A stretch of DNA of 42,521 nt from Vibrionales bacterium SWAT-3. Lineage in GTDB: Bacteria > Pseudomonadota > Gammaproteobacteria > Enterobacterales > Vibrionaceae. The stretch spans positions 1 to 42,521 of the forward strand of contig AAZW01000045.1 of NCBI GenBank assembly GCA_000169995.1, in the 5' to 3' direction. Position 1 is the stretch's first letter, and every line of letters begins with the position of its first letter. Of the stretch, positions 8,348-18,200 are shown one piece after another. A program made the position numbers and the translations under genes. The notes beneath the pieces were generated by a model. That model was not told the origin of the DNA, did not search any database, and saw only the letters and a program-made list of their open reading frames with translations.

Positions 8348-9081
8348 ATAACATGATCTTTTGTCTCTGATTGTGAGCTTATATTAAAATAATTTATGCT
8401 TTTGCCTGAATTTAAAGAGCAGGCCAGTCTGAGATCTAGCTCTTGATTTTTTAATATCTCAAATTGATGGTCTTCAAAGAAAAAGCCTACGTTGTGACTC
8501 ACAATGTCGCCATCTGTATTGATGAGCTTGTGACCATGTGCTTTTTTCTCACAGTAATAGAGATATAAATCAATTTGGTCCAGTGGTGAAATGTCGACTT
8601 TTGTAAATTTAGAAAGTAGTTTGATTCTGTCGATAACGCTAGTGTCACACGGCTCTGACATTAAAGGCTGTGACTTAAAATTGCGTTGACCTTGTTTTTT
8701 ATTGAGGCCTGCTAGAGCTGAAATTCGACTTTGAAACGAGCCATGGGATTCGTTAAAAAACGTTTCGATTAGCGTATCTTCTTGTTCGGACTTGAAGCTC
8801 TTTATTGTCTCAAACAAATCTCCGCCAAGGTACTGTAAGATCTTGAGTGCTTTGTATGTACTTGGCTTTACCTTATTGTTTTCCCAACGATTTATCGTTA
8901 CGACGTCAACCGCATTAAATTCATCATCCAGCTGATTTAAGTAGGTTGCAAATTCTGTTTGTGTAAATTGAAGTTCCTTTCTGAAGTTACGTAACAACTG
9001 TGAAAACTCACTCATTAAAACATTAACCTTCTGATAATTAACTCAATGTCTCGATTCTAATTTAGACATCAGACTCTCTAT

Positions 9082-9118
9082 TTAACATCCTCAGTAATTT
9101 GTTTTTTACGGATGTTAA
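9082..9118. promoter_or_regulatory. Inverted-repeat candidate operator in the divergent intergenic region
   Basis: TTAACATCC (9082-9090) and GGATGTTAA (9110-9118) form a perfect 9-bp inverted repeat with a 19-base T-rich spacer. It lies between the broken HTH regulator (start 9015) and the giant gene (start 9242). A dimeric HTH protein bound here could control both promoters. I infer this from position and symmetry only; it might instead be a weak hairpin in the leader. Confidence 0.4.
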
Positions 9119-9241
9119 TTGTTCGGGTTGATTGATCTGTATGTTGCGCATGTCCCTAAAAAGGCGAAATGCCAAAATAGTGACGTCAAATCTATGGCAT
9201 TTAGCCTGGAGACTTGTCAATCTACTGTGAAGTGCGCGTTA

Positions 9242-12200
9242 ATGTTCAGATACAACCTTGCCTTTTTCTTATCTATTTTATTGATTCCATTCTCCGCCCA
9301 AGCTGACACTACAGGGCTAAAAATGGATCTGCCCGTAGATAGTGCATCTTATGACAATGGACAAGAGGTGGTTTACACGCTTGTTTTAACGAATGGGTCA
9401 GACAAAGCCATTAGTGACTTTGACGTTAAGAATGAGCTCCTCAATATTCTGACGACAGATGACCAAGGCAAGAGTGTAAACGCGTTTACTCAGGCTACGA
9501 TCCAAGCGCATTCGACGGTGCTTTCATCAGCGGGCACGTTTAATCGTTTCGGAAACCTAGAAGCCACTGACGTGCGTGTTGCCGCAGGTGGTTCGGTGAC
9601 CTACACAATGTCTGCAATGGTTTCTGATGAGGCTGCAGGAACGATTGACAACTATGCGACGGCGAGTTCTGGGCTGTTGGATTCGGTGGACTCAAATACG
9701 GAATCCATTCAACGAGGCCTATATGAACACGATATTACGGTGTCAGTTGATAAGACTCACTACCAACTGAATGATGAGCTGACCTATACCATCAAGGTAT
9801 CGAATACCGGTGACACTGTTATTAAAGCGATTGACGTTCAAGATGCTATTGCTGACATCAAGGCGCTGAATATCGAAGGTGCACTTGAACCGGCTTTTAC
9901 TGCCAACGTGAATTCGGCTTCTGCTGAAGGGGACGAAAGTGACGCCGGGACATTTAGCTCATCGGGGAATTTAGTTGTCAGTGATGCCTCGATAGATATC
10001 GGCGGATCTATTACTTACACCATCGAAGCTACCGTTGCCGACAATTTAGTCGGCGATATCGTTAATGTTGATGTGACAGCTGAAACTCGTGATGCTTTGG
10101 TTTCTGCTGATGTGCTAACCACGCCGCCCACTGCGCCAAACGTCTCTCTTATCCATACCTTAAACCAATCAGACAGTTACTTGGTTGATGACAAGTTTTC
10201 TTACACGGTGAAGGTAACTAACCAAGACAACTCCGGTATTGCTTATCATTATTCTGTTCAGCAGTTTTTGGAAGATCTTAAGACCGACTTAGGTAACGAC
10301 ATCGGGACCGACAAGAACGCTGATGACACAACTGGCAACCCATATGAGTCTTGGACCAACCAAGTTATTACTCTTGGTCCCAACAGTCATTCTGAATTAG
10401 CGGATAGTGGCGTTGAATCTAATAAATCGTTGGATGATGTCGTCTCAATTTATCCGGGTGAGCAAATCCTTTACTCAGTGGAGGTTGATGTAAGCCCAGT
10501 TTCCATTGGTGCCATTCCTGAAGTTGTCGCTCGGGTAGTGGATGCAGATGGCACGGCAGATTCTGGTGACGTTCTAACAAATCCTTTAGACACCAAAGAA
10601 GTCATCCACTCATCATCGAGCCAAATTACTCGTAATAAGAAAACGACTGACACTACGTATGTGCCAGGGATATCTGGTCAGAATGAAGTGGTTTACGACA
10701 TTGTTGTTTCGAACAAGGATTCTGAGTTCTTCGCAAACGATATTGAAGTTGTCGATAAATTTGCTTGTATCGTGACAAAGCAAACGGATGGCAGCCTGGG
10801 TTCAGCATTCTCTGAATGGAAGTTAGAGGTGAGTGATCGTAGTGGTGACGGCACGAATTATGGTTCGTTTAACTATGGTGCGTGGACGACTGACGACATC
10901 AATTTAAAACTCGACCTCGCGCCTGAAGGTGTCGTTCATTATAAATTGACCGCTAGAGTGGCTGACACCAGTGTGGGTCAAATTGTTGATGATGGTACGG
11001 ATGCAGGCTTGTGTTTGGGCGATAACCTAAGCGAGTCTGGCTCTGGTGTCCAAATGCCAAACTCGAAATTAAAAGTCCAAAAGGAAGTGGATTCTCGTTA
11101 CTACTCAGCTGGTGGCACGCTAAATTATGACATCACGGTAGAGAATAACGGTGACGGCTATGCGATTGATGTGCCAGTTTATGATGATTTAGTCTCTATC
11201 ATGACTCAGTCTATTAACGATACGCCAACTAAAGCGTATTTGAGCTGGGTGATTACTGCGAAATCTTACGCTTCTGATGGCTCTATCTCGACAAACAGTG
11301 ATCCTGGCTTTACTGGTCAAATTGAAGGCAATCAAAATAATAAACTGATCTTAGATGAGAAGGCTAAGTTAGCCCCACACGATAAGATTATTTATAGTAT
11401 CGCAGCGGTCGTAAACCCGATTGCCGATGATGAGATTCGAAATGAAGTTACGGTAGACAGCGTGCTTTATTCCGATAGAGGAGCTTATCCACGTGATTAT
11501 TACCTCACTCTGGACAAGCGTGTCGATGGGCATAATGAACAAAATGCCTACACCGACACGACGACCGAAATCACCTATACGATTAAGGTGAGCAACCCGG
11601 AAGGGAATGGCTTTGCATCTAATATTAACGTTAAAGATGAAATCAGCGCGATAGAGGCAGAGCTTCTTCATGAGCCGGGTGAAACCAAACCGGTATTTTC
11701 ATCTTGGACGATCAGCGCTCAAAAAGAAGCAACCTCTCCTTGGGTGCTAGCCGTAACCGACCCTGGTGACTTTTCGGATAATAATGACCTTAATGCTACG
11801 GCACAAATCCCTCCCGGCGCTTCTATCACCTACACCATTGTTGGACAGCTTGACCGAAGTGATGACACTGAAATCCTATGGGGATCCTTCAGCAATACCG
11901 CCAAGGTAACGGGACCAGATACTAACCTATCGGATACTGTTCGTACTCACCCAAGTGAGCCTAACCTTGTGGTTGATAAAACCGCTCAAAGCGCAGAGTT
12001 TGTGGGCGGTGAGCGAACGTCGTTTGATATCTACGTCTACAACCGAGGCGTTGGTTACGCTAATGATGCACAGGTAAAAGATAGTATTTCAGCGCTTAAC
12101 TTTTTTGATAGCTGGATGATTGTCGGGACAACCAATACGGACAAACCGGGCTCGCGCTACGGTGATATCTCTGACAATGCTGATATTGATACTAACGTAG

Positions 12201-15200
12201 ATATCACTCCTGGTGGCTGGGTGCACTATGAAGTAAGTGGTGTGGTTAGGTCTGATTATGAAGAAGACCAAGTATCAAACCGTGTTGATGTTTATGACCC
12301 GATCAAAGACCGTGAGCACAGCTCTTCTGCACAAATAGATAACTCGAACAGCGCCTACGACATCAACGTTTCACTGGCCAAAACGACGGACGTAGTTCGT
12401 TATACACCGGGTGAAGATCTCACTTATACCATTGTTATTGGAAACAATAGTGATACCGAAGAAACCGATCTTATTTTTATGGATCGACTGAACGATATCA
12501 CCACAACACTGGCTAACGATAAAGATGGGGAAGCCGAAGATTCTCTCGCTCAAAATCCGTTTGAGTATTGGTCGGTTGATACTGGTTCGGGCTTTGGCTC
12601 GCCAACGACTAAAGATGTCGAATTACCGATTTCTATTCCTGCAAAAGACTTCGTGACCGTGCGTATCAAAGCGCGAGTTAAAGACAATGCGGTGTCCAGC
12701 GGTGTTGCTGATAGAGACGCTGGAATCATCCGCAACGAAGCAGTTTTGATCCACAGCAGTGATGTTGGATGTACCAATGACTGTGAGTATGCGAAACGTG
12801 CAGTGGCTGAAAACCACCAAGTTCACAACACCGGTGGTGTGGTTCGCTCAACTAATATTAATCGATACTCGCCGGGCGATGAGCTGACTTATACCATCAA
12901 GTACAATTCTCAGGATGGCCATGGTTACCGCAACAATGTTGACGTCAATGAACTGATTAATGGTATCTCGGTTGAGCTTCAAGACGGTACGTTTGGCAAT
13001 CCGTTCTTCGATGATGCGGCGGGTACGAATAAGTTTACGGTTGCTGTTGCGAAGAGCGATCCTGCAAATGCGGGAACAACTGATGGCACAAACGACGGTG
13101 ATGTTAAAAACGATACCGATATCGTGACTTCCATTGATATCGACGCAGGGGAAGACGTGACTTACACCGTTACGGGTATCGTTAGACCTGATGCGACGGG
13201 TGATATTCATTACCGAGATACCGTAGTGCTGCCCGATGATTACCACTTGGATTTTGATAAAACAACCGATGAAGTGGTTTATGAACCAGGTAAAACGGTG
13301 ACTTATCATTTAGTGGTTGAGAACGATGGTAAAGGTAACGCTCACGACATCCCAATCGTCGACAACTTAAAAGACATCACCGTTGATCTCGTTGATGGCT
13401 CGACTGGGCCTGCGTATTCAAGCTGGACCATTACATCTATCGCTTCTGGTACCGATTCCGATTACGTAGATGCTGGTGCGGGCGCGGGTAATGTCTATAC
13501 CTCAAAGGACAGCAACCTCGATCTTCAAGCGGATATACCGATGGGGGCGACGCTTGAGTATCGAGTGGTTGCGACCATCAACGACAAAGCGAATGGCGGA
13601 ATCGTGAATGTATTGACTGTCGATGGCGATACGATTTCTCACAACATCCAACAAGAAGCTCGCAAAGTCGATTTTGAGAAGAACATCATCGCTTACTACG
13701 ATGCTGATGATAACCCAATGCCAGGGGCGACAAGTTATATGCCTGGCGGGTACGTTGAGTACGAAATCTTAATCGAGAACGTTTCTAGCGCTCACGTTGA
13801 TGATATGAGTTTACGTGACGACATCGACCAAATTAACACACAGTACTTTGATGGCTCTCGTGGCCCAGCCTTTGATAGCTGGACAATTGAAACCTTCTCC
13901 GACGGTTCTGGAATCTCAAACCCTGATGTTGATAACTCGATTCGAGATAACCAGCCAATTGATACACATTTTGATATCTCCGCGGACAACTTTGGTCGCT
14001 CAGGATCACTCGCATTTGTGCGTTATGTTATTAAAGCCAAGATTAGCCCGAAAGCAGTAGGCTCATTTACTAACAGAGCTCACATGGGCGAAGACAACGG
14101 AAATGAATTTATTGCCGTTTCTCCTCCTGCGTCAATGTCGGAACCCGAAATTGCATTCAGCAAGCAAGTGTTCTCCGATTCTGGCTTATCGAGTAAGAAG
14201 GAAAATTACTCCCAAGCACCTGGGGAAAGCGAGGTTTACTACCGCGTTCAGATTAAAAACACAGGTAACGGCACTGAGTATGGCTCTCGTCTAGAAGATA
14301 CCATTTCGGCAATTGAGACACGTATTGCAGAAGATGCCTCATCAACAGGTAGTGACCCTGTCGGTCAGCCATTTTTGTCTGGCTGGGAAGTGGAGCTAGA
14401 GAAAACAGCAGCTGCTGGCTCTATTACGGACGCGATTGACTTTGTTTCCGGCAACGATGTCGATATTGATAACGACATTGTTATCGCACCTCAAGAAAGC
14501 CTGACTTTTATCATTCATGGTGTCATCCGCGAGGATGCATTAGGTGAAATCCTCAACAGAGCGAGTTACGACGGCGGTGTTCGAAGTGCGAATCTACAGC
14601 CGCTTGCAAACAAGATTAGTGTTTCTAAACGTGTGGTATCGGTGAATGGTAAACCGTTCTCTGATGGCGACACTTACCTGCCGGGAGACCAAGTCGAGTA
14701 TGAATTTGTCGTGGCTAACCCAGAAAATGGTTGGGCTAACGATGTGCACATCAAAGATGTGATGAGCAACGTTCAAGTCGAAGTTATTGGTGGGGACGTA
14801 GAATCGGCGTTTGTTTCAAGCGAAATATCTCATGAAGTAAGCAATGGTATTGATGCTAACGCTGATACTTATGTTCCGGACTACAACGCAAACCACAATC
14901 TAAATATCGAAGCAGATATCGCCGCAGGTGAAGTGCTGACGTTTAAAGCAACCGGCGTGATACGTGATGACGCATTGGGCACCATCAGTGCCAACCGAGT
15001 AACGGCAGACGGTGAATCTGCTACATCTGAAAAGATCCCGCCACAAGCGGTTGAGCTCGATTACTTCAAAACCTTAGTTTATACCGATGGTGAATCCGTT
15101 GGTTGTACCGTGCCTTCGAATGACGGAAAGGGCTGTAACTACGCGCCGCGTGGAGACGTCGAGTATCAAGTAACGCTTGCTAATACGGGTGACAGTATCG

Positions 15201-18200
15201 ACAATGATGTGAGTGTTATTGATGCCATTCATGCCATTAAAACGGAAGATGGTGATGATGCGTTCTCTGAGTGGTCTACAGCGATTGCGGTAGAACCAGC
15301 GGGTTCATATGACGTACAGGGTGATTACAACGGAAGTGTCCCGTTAGATGCGGCTGTCGACCTTCGTCCTGGTGAGCGTATTGTTTTTGATGTGAAAGGT
15401 AAGGTATCAACATCAGCAACTGGCACTATCACCAATACGGCACAGGTTAATGGCGATGACACTAACGACATCGTCTTGAACCCAGGTCGCTCCAACATTC
15501 TCGTTGATAAGTGGACCGACACACCAGAGTACGTACCGGGCGGCACGATTAACTACTACATCGATATTACCAATGATGATGTAGACACTGGCTTGTTCTC
15601 AATCCGCGACATGATCAGTGGCTTTGAAGTTGAAACTGTCGATGGTTCGATGCAAACGGCACTCACGCAGTGGACGGTTGATTATGAGGTTCTTGCTAAC
15701 TCTGCTCCTCTAGATCCAAATGCGAATGACTTCTCTGAGCTAGATAAATTAGTAGGGCAAAACAGCCCAGATATTAATCTGCCAGCCGAATCTCTCAAGA
15801 TCTCAGGGCGCGATGACACAGGCACCGGCGGCGGTGATCAGCATACGCTTGTCCGTATTCATATCGAAGGCAAGGTTCGTGATGACGCAACAGGTCGTTT
15901 TACCAATACCGCTTATTTACGACATGGTTTAGACGACTCAAAGATGATTCGTCTAAGAGAGGGGTACATCACTCCAAAATCGGGCAACTTGGTGCTAACC
16001 AAAGAAGCAACTCCGATAGCTGAACCTGATGCTAAGTACCAACCGGGTCAACCTATCTCATACAAGATCACCATCGCGAATACTTGGGAAGGCTATCTTG
16101 TGGATCAGATCCTGACGGATCGCATCGATACCATCATGACAGAAGTAGCGAATAGCCCAGATCAAGAGCAAGCACTGACTGACAACTGGATCATCAGTGA
16201 TGAACAACTTGATGGAAGTGGCGACCCAGCACTGAACGCTCGTAAAGATGTGTCCAATACTGCTCAAGGTTACCGCGCAACTTACAGCATTCACCCTGGT
16301 GACAGCTACTCATTTGTTGTGACAAATACCGTAAACGACAAAGCCAAAGGTGAGATCACCAATGTGGTTACAGTTGAAGGTGATGATGGTGAATACACCG
16401 CAGACGCGACTTACATTCCTGAAGATGCGCAAATCGAAATTACAAAAGAGGTTGATAAGGCGGAGTACCTTCCGGGAGAAACTCTGCAATATACAGTGAC
16501 CGTGACAAACAACGGATTAGGCTGGGCAGAAGATGTTGCCATTGAGGATGCGCTGCAGTCTGTTGAAACCACAATTGCTGGTGGTGAGATGTCGCAAGCC
16601 TTTGAGCCTGCTTCAATCCAAATCTCGGCAGCCTCAACAACGGGTGAGACGCCAGTGCCTGCTCCAACGATTGGCGAAGATCTTAACGAAACGTTAGATA
16701 TTGCTCCTCAAGATAGCATTGTTTTCACGATTCAGGTGACAACCAATACACTTGCAACCGGTGATATCACCAACTTGGCATCAGCCTCCTTCGACGGCAC
16801 GACTTTTGACGATACTGCGACTAGTACACCTGTACTAGCAACGCTGTCGATCGAAAAAACAGTCGATACGCCTGCATATGAAGTGACAAAGTTAAGCCAT
16901 TACGAGATTACTGTGACCAACAGCTCAGATGCTTTTGCCTCTGGTGTTCAACTTCAAGACATCATCAGCGGCATTGAAGTCGACACGACGACTGAGAAAA
17001 AAGAGTCAGCATTCCTAATGTGGGAAGTCAGCTTTGAAGCGAGTGATGACCGTACAGTGGTGAACCCAGAGAGCTTTGAGTTAAGCGAAGATATCGACGC
17101 CAATATGGATATTGCGCCACAAAGCACCGTGACGTTCCATGTCGAAGCATTAATTCGTACAACTGCTGTTGGTGATATTAGTAATACAGCGACCATCACC
17201 TATAACGGTACTCAACAAGATTCTACAGTGGTAATGACACCGAAAGATTCTGAGTTTGTTGCAACGAAAACCAATGTGCAGACTGAGTATGTACCGGGTG
17301 AGGAGTTAGAGTTCCTGATCACTATTCAGAATACCTCAAACAACAACATTAATGATCTCAGTGTTGTCGACGACATGGGTACGATTGAAGTTGAGTATTA
17401 CGATGATACAACAGGCCCAGCCTTTGTTTCTGGCACAACTTCTATGGTAGTGGAATCAACCACTGTGGGGACAACCGCCGAACAAATCAGTCCAACAGAA
17501 TACAGTGTTGATATCGCTCCACACGGTACGGTCGTTTTCCGCTCAAAAGGTACTGTGGTGGATACAGCGACGGGACGCATCGTCAACACCGCGCAAGTCG
17601 ATGGTGGTGATGTGGTGAGCCCTCCAGCTCATACTGTCGCGGCCGTTGTTCAGGCAGAGCTCTTTACCGACGCACCTTATTACGTGCCGGGCGACCAGGT
17701 TGAGTATCACTTAGTGGTGCAAAATATTGGTCGTGGTATTGCTAAAGATGTGGCGCTCTATACCCAGTTTGCTGAATCAATGGGAGACCACATTGATGGC
17801 TCACACAGTAACTCCTTTGATGAAGGAACGCTTAGTGCGACATGGGAAGGAGCAGAGACGCAACCGGGTACCTTTGACGTTGATAGAGATTTGGCCACGG
17901 TCGTTGACATCGCACCAGGTGGAAAAATTGATTACACCTTCATCTTGACGGTTAACGAAGACATGCTGACCAACATCGATGTTTTTGGCTATTACCTTGA
18001 TTTAACAGGTAGTTCAACGGCACGTACTCGTTCGAAAAACACCAAGGAATCTGATGCATCTAAACAGATAACGGGTAATCAAGTCTCAGCTTTGAACCTG
18101 CCTCCAGTCGGTGCTGATCTGGTTGTTGAAAAACGTTCTGATAAACCTGAATACACCGAAGATGATGACAGTGTTATTTACCACTTAGCGGTCACTAATA

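Larger units (their letters stand above)
6745..9015 (-). pseudogene. XRE-type HTH regulator gene, split by ISAs1 and cut at its distal end by IS5
   Basis: Two fragments, 9015-8348 and 7104-6745, join in frame when the ISAs1 element and one 10-bp target repeat are removed: the reading goes ...ETKDHVI then EHIVSDI.... The rebuilt frame gives about 342 codons before it meets the IS5 end. Residues 1-65 are a helix-turn-helix of the XRE class (FTQTEFATYLNQLDDE then VVTINRWENNKVKPS). The long middle is unrecognised. At the far end a second HTH start (LTQKDFAAYINHLDDE) begins and is cut off. The gene is divergent from the giant DUF11 gene with 226 bases between the starts, so I infer it controlled that cluster, itself, or both. 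As it stands it makes only a truncated N-terminal protein. Confidence 0.82.

Noticed and set aside
9119..9241. Upstream extension of the giant protein from a TTG at 9119
   Set aside because: The added 41 residues contain three Cys and would bury the clear signal peptide that begins at the ATG at 9242.
12848..13309. 153-codon frame on the minus strand inside the giant gene
   Set aside because: It lies opposite a well-supported repeat-coding frame, has no family motif or ribosome binding site, and several similar shadow frames occur along the gene.
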